NCBI GenBank assembly: GCA_052390115.1
Contig: JBQTHE010000007.1
Coordinates: 55,122-119,121, forward strand
DNA: 64,000 nucleotides
From: GCA-003244245 sp052390115
GTDB lineage: Bacteria > Actinomycetota > Actinomycetes > Mycobacteriales > Pseudonocardiaceae
Reading direction: 5' to 3'
Under the pieces are notes generated by a model. That model saw nothing but the letters and a program-made list of their open reading frames with translations, did not search any database and was not told the origin of the DNA. This document shows positions 1 to 8,501 of this stretch, piece after piece (the stretch's first letter is position 1; each line of letters starts with the position of its first letter). Both the position numbers and the translations under genes were made by a program.

Positions 1-951
1 GAGCTGGGTGAAGTCCGGGCGCACGCCGCCGTGCCCCCACTGACCGAGCATGAACCGGGTACGGTCCTCGCGCAGTTGCGCCCACAGGTGCTCGAATTGC
101 AGCGTGTGGGCCTCTTCGAGGTAGCGCAGGCCATTGGCCATCAGGACAGGCACCGCGGAGTCCGCGAGGAACGGACGCAGGTCCCGCTCCTCGTAGTAGG
201 GCGTGCGGTCGCCGGTTGTGACGAGTTCCTTGCCCTCGCGCAGGTGCGCGTCATACTCGGGGCAGCCGGCATGGTCCAGCGCCGCCGGCTCAGCGCCGAG
301 AAAGCTCGTGGCGGCGCCGAATGCCGTCGAGGCTACTGGCCCGATCGAGATCGGCGCCCCTTGGCGCGTCAGCAGGCTCCAGACGTCGATCATGCCGCTG
401 ATCGGAACCGCGGCCCTGAGCGACGGCGGCGGGTCCGCCATCGCCATGTACTGGGCCCACCCTTCGTAGCTGGTCCCGTACATGCCGACGTTGCCGTTGC
501 TCCATGGCTGCGCAGCGAGCGCCTCCACGACGGTCGAGGCGTCACCCCAGTCCAGGCGCGAACCCCACTGGAAGCAGCCACCGCTGCCGCCGGTTCCGCG
601 CAGGTTCACCAGCGCCACCGCGAAACCCGCCTCGATGAACGGCCGCACTGCGTCACTGTGGGCCTGCAGCTCGCCGGGACCTTTGACCGTGTTCCAGTAG
701 GGGCTCAGCTGGAGCACCGTCGCCGCCGGACCGCTGGCCTCGGGAAGGTAGACGTCGCCCCGCAAGGCCGTCCCGTCGGCCGCGCGGGTTTCGAAGGGCA
801 CGACCCGCCCCGGAACTGCGCCCTGCGCGGCCGCGCCCGTCACCAGCGTCCCGGTAGCGAGCACCGCCACCACCAGAGCGACACAGCGCATGATGACCGC
901 GTGCCGGTATCGCAGCCAGCGGTTCCCAGCCGATCGATCGTCGTCGCGCAC
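1..951 (-). CDS. CocE/NonD-family secreted hydrolase, 3' end outside window
   Basis: This is a partial gene; its C-terminal part lies beyond base 1. The visible product starts with a charged stretch and a hydrophobic segment (residues about 21-42, rich in Val, Ala and Leu), so it is probably exported. An alpha/beta-hydrolase fold follows, with the RGTGGSGG oxyanion motif and the nucleophile motif GTSYEG (Ser about 161), typical of the X-Pro dipeptidyl-peptidase S15/CocE family. These enzymes cleave esters or Xaa-Pro peptides; the substrate cannot be told here. I chose the GTG at 951 because GGGAGAA lies just upstream; the ATG at 891 in the same frame is the alternative and would start directly at the signal peptide. 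Family call is strong, substrate unknown. Confidence 0.85.
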   Translation of the reverse strand, partial: MRDDDRSAGNRWLRYRHAVIMRCVALVVAVLATGTLVTGAAAQGAVPGRVVPFETRAADGTALRGDVYLPEASGPAATVLQLSPYWNTVKGPGELQAHSDAVRPFIEAGFAVALVNLRGTGGSGGCFQWGSRLDWGDASTVVEALAAQPWSNGNVGMYGTSYEGWAQYMAMADPPPSLRAAVPISGMIDVWSLLTRQGAPISIGPVASTAFGAATSFLGAEPAALDHAGCPEYDAHLREGKELVTTGDRTPYYEERDLRPFLADSAVPVLMANGLRYLEEAHTLQFEHLWAQLREDRTRFMLGQWGHGGVRPDFTQL

Positions 952-1110
952 GGTGCGTTCTCCCGATAGGGGGCGTCATCGTCGCAGCGGCACCGGGCAC
1001 GGCGCACGTTGGGGTTGCGCCGCTGACCGCTGCCGTCAGGCCGAGGCAGCGAGGGACGAGTGGACCGACCGCGCAGTAGGACCATCGGGTCGGTCTCTGC
1101 ATGCATCTGA

Positions 1111-1584
1111 CTACGGCTGATCAGCCGCGCGCTTCAAGGCTTCGATGTCGATCTTGCGCATGCCGAGCATAGCTTTCATGGCCGCTTGCGACTTCTCAGT
1201 GTCGGGATCACTCACCAGCTCAGTCAGGGCGGTGGGGATGACCTGCCAAGATACGCCGTACTTGTCTTTCAGCCAACCGCACGGACCCTCTTCCCCACCC
1301 TCGGAGAGCTTGCTCCAGAAATAGTCGACCTCATCCTGTGTCGCGCAGCTCACCTGAAACGAGATGGCCTCGTTGAACGTGAACAGCGGCCCGCCGTTCA
1401 ATGCAACGAATTTCTGCCCATCCAACTCAAATGTGACAGTCATGACCGCGCCTTCAGGCCCAGGACCTGCTGCACCGTAGCGAGCAATGTCCAGGATCCT
1501 GGAGTTCTCGAAGACGGTCGTGTAGAACTTCGCCGCTTCTTCACCCTGCGTGTCGAACCACAGGCATGGTGTGATCTTCTGCAT
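1111..1584 (-). CDS. VOC-superfamily (PhnB/glyoxalase-like) protein
   Basis: The 157-residue product begins MQKITPCLWFDTQGEEA and shows the single-domain vicinal-oxygen-chelate pattern of the PhnB / 3-demethylubiquinone-methyltransferase-like group. Typical elements are FYTTVF near residue 20, FVALNGG near 60, FQVSC near 78, and GPCGWLKDKYGVSWQVIP near 105. Members are small, often dimeric, and many have no proven reaction, so only the fold is called. The C-terminal tail with AMKAMLGMRKIDI is also typical. It stands alone on the minus strand between the hydrolase and eccB, with about 110 bp to eccB. Confidence 0.9.
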   Translation of the reverse strand: MQKITPCLWFDTQGEEAAKFYTTVFENSRILDIARYGAAGPGPEGAVMTVTFELDGQKFVALNGGPLFTFNEAISFQVSCATQDEVDYFWSKLSEGGEEGPCGWLKDKYGVSWQVIPTALTELVSDPDTEKSQAAMKAMLGMRKIDIEALKRAADQP

Positions 1585-1696
1585 TGCTTCGTCCTCTCTA
1601 ACGTCTGCCCTTATGGTTTGCCGGGCTCGTTGTCAAGACTGCGGGGCGCGGCGAAACTCATCGGTCACGGAGCAGCGCACCGGCGGCTTGCCCAGC

Positions 1697-3196
1697 TCAG
1701 CCGCCGGTGCGCTGCTCGGCGAGCTGGCGGGCCAGGCCGGGATTGAACAGCTCCAAGGCGCGCTGGGGTTCCAGCGCCGGTCCGATCGGCAACAATCCGA
1801 GGATGGACTCTGGTGCCGGCGTGGTGACGTCACCGAGTCCGAGTGCGCGAGCCACGTCCATCGTGGGCACGCCGTAGCGCAGCCCCTGGTCGGTCACCAG
1901 CCAGATCGCCCCGGTGTCGGATCGCTGCCCCGGCACCACACCGCGGACCAGGGCGCCCTTGGTCGGCTCGAGGAAAACGCTGTCGGCCGTCTGGCCGCTT
2001 GCCGCGCGGGGCACCTCGACCGGGCTGTCGCCATCGTCGAGCGGCAGCCGCTCGCCGGGATTGGTGGTGATCACCGGAGCCTGGTCCGGACCCTGCCAGG
2101 TGAGGCACGTGATCGGGCTCTCGGTGATCGTGACGACCTGGGGGATCCGGGCCGGGAAGCCGGTGAAGTCGAGCTGGCTGGCTACCGGCGCCTCCGGCAC
2201 CTGTGAAATGGCCTCCGGCGTGACATCCGTGAAGTCGGTGCTGACGCTGCGGTGGTAGCGGATCAGGTCCGCCACCGCACGCTCCACCGGCTGCTTACCC
2301 TGCGGCAACAGCAAGAAGAAGGACTGCTGGATCGCGCCTTTCACCCGCACCACCTCGCCGACCTGCACCCCAGGAAGCAAGGAGGAGGGCGCCCCGGGCG
2401 GGATGTCCGGCAGTGTGAGCGGGGGGCCCTCAGGGATCGCGTTGAGCAGGCCGGCGCTGACCGTGCGTGGCACGACGTTGCCCAGCCGGTAAAGGGTCCG
2501 GACCGCGGTGTCGCGCAGGTCGACCTGCCCTCGGCGGCCCTGCCACACCAGGTAGGTGGCTCCGGTGCGCTGCTCGGCGACAAGCAGTGCCGCGTCGTCA
2601 CCGAGTGGGCGACCCGGCGGTTGCCCCTCCCGGACCAGGACAGTGGTGGACAGCTGCGGCTGGGACTGTGCAGTCGGTTGTTCCTGGCCGTTCGGTACGT
2701 CCGGCCGGACCTTGGCGGTGTCGCACACCGACCAGACGCCCCGGATCAGGTTCTCCGGCACCGGCAGGGGCGGCGCGCCGGGAAGCCCGGTGGACGGCGC
2801 GCGGCCGATATCGGCCAGCGCGGAGTCGGCGACCCTCTTGATCTCCGGTGCCTCCCGGCCCGGTGAGATCGCCGCCAGCAGCAGGCGCGCCGAGGTCAGG
2901 TTGAGCACCGGAATGAGCCGTCGCGGGTTGTCCTGTACCACGAAGACCGTTTCGGATGGGGTACCGATGACGATCTCATTGCCGCTGACCTGGCTGGTCG
3001 GGCTGAACTGGCCGACCACGAAGAACGCCGCCAACCCCAGCACACCCAGGATCAGGCCGACCGTGGTGGCCCGCAAGTGCTGGCGCATCGGCTCGTGCAG
3101 CATCACCGCGTCCTTGCGGACCAGAGCCGACTCCATCCTCCGGAGCACGAAGCGGTACGCCTGCACCTGCGACGTGGTGGTCGGATCCTTGGACAT
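1697..3196 (-). CDS. eccB: Type VII secretion core protein EccB
   Basis: The product is 499 residues, normal for EccB. The N-terminus carries the family signature (SQVQAYRFVLRRMESALVRKD), then RATTVG and a single membrane segment at about residues 41-62, then a large extracytoplasmic domain. EccB is one of the membrane-pore components of ESX systems. The frame is open further upstream, but MSKDPTT is the family start, so the ATG at 3196 is chosen. It is divergent from eccE, with 58 bp between the start codons, so both promoters must lie in or near that gap. In mycobacteria eccB4 also lies near truA, and truA is found at 7 kb here, which supports an ESX-4-type locus. Confidence 0.93.
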   Translation of the reverse strand: MSKDPTTTSQVQAYRFVLRRMESALVRKDAVMLHEPMRQHLRATTVGLILGVLGLAAFFVVGQFSPTSQVSGNEIVIGTPSETVFVVQDNPRRLIPVLNLTSARLLLAAISPGREAPEIKRVADSALADIGRAPSTGLPGAPPLPVPENLIRGVWSVCDTAKVRPDVPNGQEQPTAQSQPQLSTTVLVREGQPPGRPLGDDAALLVAEQRTGATYLVWQGRRGQVDLRDTAVRTLYRLGNVVPRTVSAGLLNAIPEGPPLTLPDIPPGAPSSLLPGVQVGEVVRVKGAIQQSFFLLLPQGKQPVERAVADLIRYHRSVSTDFTDVTPEAISQVPEAPVASQLDFTGFPARIPQVVTITESPITCLTWQGPDQAPVITTNPGERLPLDDGDSPVEVPRAASGQTADSVFLEPTKGALVRGVVPGQRSDTGAIWLVTDQGLRYGVPTMDVARALGLGDVTTPAPESILGLLPIGPALEPQRALELFNPGLARQLAEQRTGG

Positions 3197-3254
3197 CGGG
3201 TGCCTGCCGCTCTCCCCTGGGCTGTACCGTGCCGCAGGATACGGAGGCGCAGAC

Positions 3255-4526
3255 ATGACCGGTGCACTGCCCGCCACGGTGACCGCCCGGCGGCGCTCGA
3301 CGGGCTCGCGCCTGGGCCCGCTGCCCGTCGTCAACCTGGTGTTGCTGGAGATCGGGCTGGCCATCGGTCTGGCGCTACTCGCGGTGGACACCGCCCTGTG
3401 GTGGGCAGCGCTGGGAATCCTGCTGGTCGCAGCACCACTGGCGCTAGGGCGGTGGCGCGGCCGGTGGCTCGTCCGGTGGGTCCAGCTCACCGCACGCTAC
3501 CTGGCGCGCTCACGCGGCCCCCAGGTGCTGAAGATGGCAAGCGTCACCAGTCCGGACCCGGTGGCAGTTGGCCACCCGCCGGCCTCCGAGGAGCCGATCC
3601 TGGGTTCCGACAATCCGCAGGTCGCCCTGCTTCGCCTCGTCGTGCCGGATCTGATCGTCGCGCATGGCGCCGACCACCGGCGGGAACCGTTGGGCTTGGC
3701 TTGGCACCAGGGCACGTGGACCGCGGTGTTGCAGGTGGACGCTGCACCGTCACTGATCACCCCCGTCGGTGGCACGCCCAACCTGCCACTCGGCGCGCTC
3801 GCCCCTTGCCTGGAAGATCGCGGCGTGGTGCTGGACGCGATCCAGGTGATCTGGCACTGCTACCCGGGCAACGCCGCGCTGCCGTCGTCGTCCCCTGCGC
3901 TGCGCTCCTACCTCGAGGTCTTGGGTCCGCTGCCGGCAGCCGCCCGTCGCACCACCTGGGTCGTGTTGCGGTTGGACCCCCGCCGTTGCCTGGCCGCGGT
4001 GGCCGAGCGCGGTGGCGGGGTGATGGGCGCGCATCGCGCACTGATCGGTGCACTGGCCCGGGTGCGCAGCGCGCTGGAAGCCCGGGACGTCTTAACCCGA
4101 CCGCTGGACGCCGACCAGCTGTTGCGTGCCGGGATCTCCGCCGCCGAGCTGTCCGCGGTGGCCGGCACCGGGGAGCAGGTGGCGCTGAGCGAAGGGTGGA
4201 CTGCGGTCACCGCCGCCGGGGTGGGGCACGCCGGCTACGCGATCAGCGGCTGGCAGGTGAGGGGCGTCGCGCCTAACCTCACCGCCTTGACCGGGGTTCG
4301 CGCACTGTCCACGACGGTCGCGCTGTCGCTGTCGCCTGGGGGGGACGGCGCTGAGGTCGGGCTGCGGGGTCTGGTCCGGGTCAGCGCCCGCAGCCACGCC
4401 GAACTCGAGGCGGCCGACTGCCGGCTGCAGGCCGTCTCGGAACGCCTCGGGGTGACGCTCACTCCGCTACACGGGTTGCAGACCGCCGGTCTGGCCGCGA
4501 CGCTGCCGCTGGGGGTATCCGGATGA
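3255..4526 (+). CDS. eccE: Type VII secretion protein EccE-like
   Basis: The 423-residue product starts at ATG 3255 after a clear GGAGG. Two hydrophobic segments near residues 23-42 and 45-62 are followed by a basic stretch and a long soluble domain, the layout of EccE, the peripheral ESX membrane component. Position is the second argument: it is divergent from eccB and overlaps the next gene by 4 bp (ATGA). EccE is poorly conserved in sequence, so the name rests on topology and neighbourhood more than on motifs. Confidence 0.7.
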   Translation: MTGALPATVTARRRSTGSRLGPLPVVNLVLLEIGLAIGLALLAVDTALWWAALGILLVAAPLALGRWRGRWLVRWVQLTARYLARSRGPQVLKMASVTSPDPVAVGHPPASEEPILGSDNPQVALLRLVVPDLIVAHGADHRREPLGLAWHQGTWTAVLQVDAAPSLITPVGGTPNLPLGALAPCLEDRGVVLDAIQVIWHCYPGNAALPSSSPALRSYLEVLGPLPAAARRTTWVVLRLDPRRCLAAVAERGGGVMGAHRALIGALARVRSALEARDVLTRPLDADQLLRAGISAAELSAVAGTGEQVALSEGWTAVTAAGVGHAGYAISGWQVRGVAPNLTALTGVRALSTTVALSLSPGGDGAEVGLRGLVRVSARSHAELEAADCRLQAVSERLGVTLTPLHGLQTAGLAATLPLGVSG

Positions 4527-5242
4527 GGACCCTGAGTAACCCGGCAGGAACCCGGGCGGTCGCACCGGAGTTCCTGGTCACGCCCGGTCTGCTCGACGCG
4601 GTCAGCCCCCCGGCAGATCGCGGGGGCATGGTGCTGGGCTCGGGCCCGCACGACGAACCGCTGAGTGTGTCGGTGCTGCGCCCGGAGCCGACCCGGCTGG
4701 TCGGAGTCGGTGGGCTCTACCTGGCTCGCCAGCTCGTCCTGCGGGCGATGGCCACCGGCGCCTGGGTGGTGATCGCCACTGGCCGACCCGCTGCCTGGCA
4801 GCCGCTCACCCGAGCCGCCGGCGAAGGCCCCGACGGTCGTCCCGCCCCGCTGGTGCAGGTCCGCCCGCTTGCCCCAGTCGAGCTGCCACGGGCTTCGGAG
4901 GACGCGCCACTGCTGGTCGTGCACGACGGCGGAGCGGTGCCCCAGGAGCTGTTCTCGCCCCGCTCACCGTGGCAGACCACCCTGTACGTGCTGCCCTACC
5001 TGCACCCGCAGGTCGAGGGCACCGCCAACAACGCCAACCTCGTCCTGCTCCAGCGGCTACCGGTTGACCAGGCGCAGCTGGCGGCCCGGATGTGGCGGCT
5101 GTCCCCGCCGATGATGGACCAGCTGGCGGCATTACCTGACGACGGTGTGGTGGCGTTGGGACCCAATCTCTGGCTGCCGCTGCGGCTGGTCACCACACCG
5201 GCAGAACGGGAGATCCTCGGACCGGTACGCCGGGGGGATTGA
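4523..5242 (+). CDS. Unknown protein, translationally coupled to eccE
   Basis: The 239-residue product overlaps the eccE stop by 4 bp, so the two are probably coupled in translation. I recognise no catalytic motif, signal peptide or membrane segment. The protein has a central LVGVGGLYLARQLVLRAMATG stretch resembling a nucleotide-binding-fold alpha/beta segment, but without a Walker motif. Its tight linkage to eccE suggests a role in, or alongside, the ESX apparatus; that is inference from position only. Confidence 0.75.
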   Translation: MRTLSNPAGTRAVAPEFLVTPGLLDAVSPPADRGGMVLGSGPHDEPLSVSVLRPEPTRLVGVGGLYLARQLVLRAMATGAWVVIATGRPAAWQPLTRAAGEGPDGRPAPLVQVRPLAPVELPRASEDAPLLVVHDGGAVPQELFSPRSPWQTTLYVLPYLHPQVEGTANNANLVLLQRLPVDQAQLAARMWRLSPPMMDQLAALPDDGVVALGPNLWLPLRLVTTPAEREILGPVRRGD

Positions 5243-5253
5243 TCACGGCGTGC

Positions 5254-6605
5254 TCAGCCAGTGGCGGGGCCAGACGATCCAGCAGCAGTTACTGATCGAG
5301 GCTGGCCGAGGCCTCGCGTCCGCCAGACCGCAATGAGCAGGCTGATCGCGACGACCACATAGGTGGCCCCGACCACCTGCTCGAGCGGTGTCCACGCCAG
5401 CTCACGACCGTCATTCCGGGGCAGAAATTGGAACGGCGCGGAATAAAACGAGACCAGTAGGAGGCCAGTGGCGGCCGCCCAGCCGGCTGAACGCTGACGC
5501 ATCGCTTGAGAAGTTGTCACAACGAGCGCCGGCAAAATCCATACCCAGTGATGTGACCATGAGGTAGGCGAAACCAGTAGGGCCAGCCCGGCTATCGCGA
5601 CAAGTGCGAGCAAGTGATCCGTGCTGCGCGCTACAGGAATGACGAGCAGCAACAATACCGTGAACACCGCGAGCCAAGCTACTGTCATGGAAATGCCGGT
5701 CAGGCCGATTCGGGAGAGCACGGCTTGCACCGATTCGTTGGAGTAGTACGCCGATCCGCTGACTCCGGATACCGGACCGCCACGCCAGTACCGGATCGAC
5801 GACTCACTGTCGATCACGAACGCGATCCCGCTTGCCGCCACCGCGGTCACCATAGCGACTACGGCCGCCTTGCGGTCGCCCCGCAGCAGGAAAAACAGCA
5901 CGAACGCGCCGGGGTCAACTTGATTGCTGCTGCGATCCCGACCAACAGCCCTCGTGGCCAGCGAGGCTTTTCGACCAGGCAGTCCAGCGCGACCAGCGCC
6001 ATGAGGATGAGGTTGATCTGACCGAAGTCGAGGGTCGCCCGCACTGGCTCAAGCAGCATCGCCAAGGGCAGAGCCGCCGACGTCACCGCCGCGGCCCTGT
6101 TCCGAGGGCTCATTGGCCGGGCAAACCGAAGCGCCAAGTAGAGCGTGACAGCGAGGCTGAGCGACGACAGCGCGAACAGCGTAATCAACGCAACGGTCCA
6201 CGGCAGAATCGCGAGCGGCGTAAGTACCATAGCCGCGAACGGTGGGTAGATAAACGGCAGCGCGAGGCCACTGCCCGTTGCCGGCAGGGTTCCATACATA
6301 TCGTTGCCGTCCAGCCACGCTCTCACCCCGAGGCGGTACACATCCAGGTCCAGACTCCCAGCAGAATGCAGGAGAAATCCGGCCACTACAACCCAGAGTG
6401 GCAGGCTGATCGCCAGCAACAAGCTGGACGACGGAGTCCCGCTGCGCGGCGTCGATGAATCGCGCGCATGCGGCTGAGCTGGATCACAACTCAATGAACG
6501 AGCCTTCGGCCGACATCGCGCCAGCTTAGTGGTCGTCGCCCGGTGCTCGGATCTGGCCCTGGGCTGGTGCGTCGTGAACTCGACGCTATCGACATTTCCG
6601 CTCAT
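5254..6605 (-). pseudogene. GT87 polyprenol-phosphate-mannose-dependent mannosyltransferase, frameshifted
   Basis: Two minus-strand frames together encode one membrane glycosyltransferase of the GT-C fold, GT87 family (alpha-1,2-mannosyltransferases of lipoarabinomannan/PIM-type glycans). The first part (from 6605) has DVYRLGVRAWLDGNDMYG and PFIYPPFAAMVL, the usual acceptor/donor loop motifs, and ends in AAIKLTP. The second part (to 5254) resumes with LFFLLRGDRKAA and contains the WSHHWVW loop. The break is in the CCCC run near 5911-5914; one extra C would join the frames. This is either true inactivation or a sequence error. The start is uncertain: the first 65 codons look non-homologous and an internal start is possible. 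Confidence 0.75.
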
Positions 6606-6632
6606 GCAAACGTCGGTGGTGTCGAGTTCACG
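6573..6632. repeat. Inverted repeat before the DUF4177 gene
   Basis: The arms CGTGAACTCGAC (6573-6584) and GTCGAGTTCACG (6621-6632) are perfect complements 36 bp apart. They flank the 5' end of the GT87 gene. They could be an operator or half of a stem-loop; nothing else in the 150-bp gap suggests a gene. Confidence 0.5.
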
Positions 6633-6758
6633 GCTTGGGGGGCGACCGCTTCACCATCAGCAGACACCGCTGGGAGTGGGCTTGCGATGACGGCACGAGC
6701 ATGGTGGTAGCCGGGGGCGAGCATGCCTGTGGATGCACCATCGGAATCAGGAGGCGCC

Positions 6759-6968
6759 ATGGCAACGGCCTACGAGTACCGGGTGGTCGAGCTTCGTGAG
6801 GGCTTGCTCGGCGGCAAGATGTCCGGTGACAAACTCGAGAAGATCCTCAACGAGCATGCGGGCAAGGGATGGCAGCTCAAGGCCATCACCGCAGTCGAGG
6901 TGAAGGGACGGATCGGGCCTGGCGGTGTCGACGGTGTGCTCGTCACCTTCGAGCGTCCTCGCGGCTGA
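6759..6968 (+). CDS. DUF4177-family small protein
   Basis: A 69-residue soluble protein with the DUF4177 pattern: YEYRVVELRE at the N-terminus, KLEKILNEHAGKGWQLKAIT in the middle, and a final LVTFERP strand. The family is common in actinobacteria and has no known function. The ATG at 6759 follows AGGAGG at 5-bp spacing, so it is preferred over the in-frame ATG at 6723. It is convergent with truA, 9 bp apart. Confidence 0.85.
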   Translation: MATAYEYRVVELREGLLGGKMSGDKLEKILNEHAGKGWQLKAITAVEVKGRIGPGGVDGVLVTFERPRG

Positions 6969-6977
6969 AGCCCTCCG

Positions 6978-7826
6978 CTACGGGGCGACGCCACGAGCGA
7001 CCCGCCGGGCGCGGGTCTGCTCGGCGCGGGCGGCGAGCTGGTCGTCGTCGGGATAGTCCACGCCGACCAGGGTGAGGCCGTGCGCTCGCGCCACGGTCAC
7101 CTCGCTGGCGCGGGCGGTATGGCGCAGCAGACCGGCGGGCCAGTCCGGAGGGCGCCGGCCGTCGCCCACCGACAGCAGGGCGCCCACCAGGCTGCGCACC
7201 ATCGAGTGGCAGAACGCGTCCGCCGCGATGTGCGCCACCAGCTGGTGCGGTTCGTCGCGGGTCCACTCCAGCCGCTGCAGCGCGCGCACTGTGCTGGCAC
7301 CCTCCCGGCGTCGGCAGAACGCGGCGAAGTCGTGTTCGCCGAGTAGCAGGCTGCTCGCCGCGTTCATCGCGGTGTCGTCGAGCCGACGGGGGTGGGCCAG
7401 CGTGTCGTACCGGCGCAGCGGGTCGACTCCCCACGGTGCATCGCAGACCCGGTACCGGTAGTGGCGCCGCAGCGCGGAGAAGCGGGCGTCGGAGGTGCGC
7501 GGCCCCGAAGACACCCCTGGCACCCCCACGGCCACCCGCAACAGCCCGGCGAGCCGGTGGCCTAGCTCGTCGGGAGCCAGCACGCCGGGCGGCACATCGA
7601 GGTGCGCGACCTGCCCGGTGGCGTGCACCCCAGCGTCGGTGCGCCCAGCGACGGTGAGGGTGGCCTGGATCCGCGTCACGGTAGCCAGCGCGTGCTCAAG
7701 AACCCCTTGGACGGTCCGTCGGCCCGGTTGATGGGCCCATCCAGAGAAGCCGGACCCGTCGTAGCTGATATCCAGCCGGTAGCGCAGGAGCCCGCTGTCC
7801 CCATGGGGGGCAGCGGGCTCCTGCAA
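6978..7826 (-). CDS. truA: tRNA pseudouridine(38-40) synthase TruA
   Basis: The 282-residue product converts U38-U40 of the tRNA anticodon stem to pseudouridine. The catalytic Asp lies in GRTDAGVHATGQV (near residue 62). Other TruA blocks are YDGSGFSGW near the N-terminus, RHYRYRV, and FCHSMVRSLVGALLSVG near the C-terminus. The gene closes the rpsM-rpsK-rpsD-rpoA-rplQ group, with 14 bp between the rplQ stop and its ATG, the usual actinobacterial order. A strong hairpin spans its first codons. Confidence 0.95.
   Translation of the reverse strand: MQEPAAPHGDSGLLRYRLDISYDGSGFSGWAHQPGRRTVQGVLEHALATVTRIQATLTVAGRTDAGVHATGQVAHLDVPPGVLAPDELGHRLAGLLRVAVGVPGVSSGPRTSDARFSALRRHYRYRVCDAPWGVDPLRRYDTLAHPRRLDDTAMNAASSLLLGEHDFAAFCRRREGASTVRALQRLEWTRDEPHQLVAHIAADAFCHSMVRSLVGALLSVGDGRRPPDWPAGLLRHTARASEVTVARAHGLTLVGVDYPDDDQLAARAEQTRARRVARGVAP
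7787..7821 (-). terminator. Hairpin at rplQ-truA junction
   Basis: GGAGCCCGCTG (7787-7797) pairs perfectly with CAGCGGGCTCC (7811-7821), giving an 11-bp GC-rich stem. It lies 20 bp past the rplQ stop but inside truA codons 2-14. It could end or attenuate transcription after rplQ, or mask the start of truA. There is no T-run, as is usual in high-GC actinobacteria. Confidence 0.45.
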
Positions 7827-7840
7827 TGCGTTGCTCGGGG

Positions 7841-8425
7841 TCAGGATTTGCCCTCATCGTCCGCGGCGACGGGAGTGTTGTCGGGGGCGGCGCTCTGCTC
7901 GATCGGTGCGTCATCTGCCGCACCCTGCTCGATCGGTGCGTCATCTGCCGCACCCTGCGCGACTGGCGCGATGGGCGCCACTGGCGCCTCGTCGGAGGTC
8001 TCCGTTGCGGTCTTCGCCGGCTGGCTCTTGAAGGCCCGGCGCTTGACCTCCTCGACATCTGTAGCGGTGCGCTCGGTGACCAGCGCGATGACCGCCATCG
8101 GAGCGTTGTCACCCTTTCGTGGCATCGTCTTGACGATCCGGGTGTAGCCACCCGGCCTGGTCGCGAAATGCGGGCCGATCTCCGCGACCAGCTTGTGCAC
8201 CACGTCCTTGTCCCGGATCACCCGCATGATCTCGCGGCGGTTGTGCAAGTCCGCCTTGCGGGCCTTGGTGATCAACCGCTCGGCGAACGGGCGCAGCCGC
8301 TTCGCCTTGGCCTCAGTGGTGGTGATCTGGCCGTGGGTGAACAGCGACGTCGCCAGGTTGGCCAGCATCAGCCGCTCATGGGCCGGCGACCCACCAAGCC
8401 GGGCGCCCTTAGTCGGCGTTGGCAC
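7841..8425 (-). CDS. rplQ: 50S ribosomal protein L17
   Basis: The 194-residue product has the normal L17 core (MPTPTKGARLGGSPAHERLMLANLA start, KAKRLRPFAERLITKARK, GGYTRIVKT), about 120 residues. An acidic, Ala-rich tail of about 70 residues follows. The tail includes a perfect tandem duplication (GAADDAPIEQ twice, bases 7891-7950), a probable recent slippage event. Long L17 tails are common in actinobacteria and are dispensable for the fold. Confidence 0.97.
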   Translation of the reverse strand: MPTPTKGARLGGSPAHERLMLANLATSLFTHGQITTTEAKAKRLRPFAERLITKARKADLHNRREIMRVIRDKDVVHKLVAEIGPHFATRPGGYTRIVKTMPRKGDNAPMAVIALVTERTATDVEEVKRRAFKSQPAKTATETSDEAPVAPIAPVAQGAADDAPIEQGAADDAPIEQSAAPDNTPVAADDEGKS

Positions 8426-8447
8426 TTATGTCTCCCTTCGGTCGACG

Positions 8448-8489
8448 CGTGAGTGGCAATCGGTGCTATAGCACAGATTGCCACTCACG
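8448..8489. terminator. Long nested palindrome between rpoA and rplQ
   Basis: CGTGAGTGGCAATC (8448-8461) pairs perfectly with GATTGCCACTCACG (8476-8489). The 14-base loop itself contains the perfect palindrome GTGCTATAGCAC. The whole 42-bp segment is thus almost one palindrome, broken only by a g/a mismatch. It sits 12 bp past the rpoA stop and 22 bp before the rplQ start, so it can act as a partial terminator, an RNA-stability element or a processing site between the cistrons. Confidence 0.6.
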
Positions 8490-8501
8490 GGTGCGCAGCA
8501 C

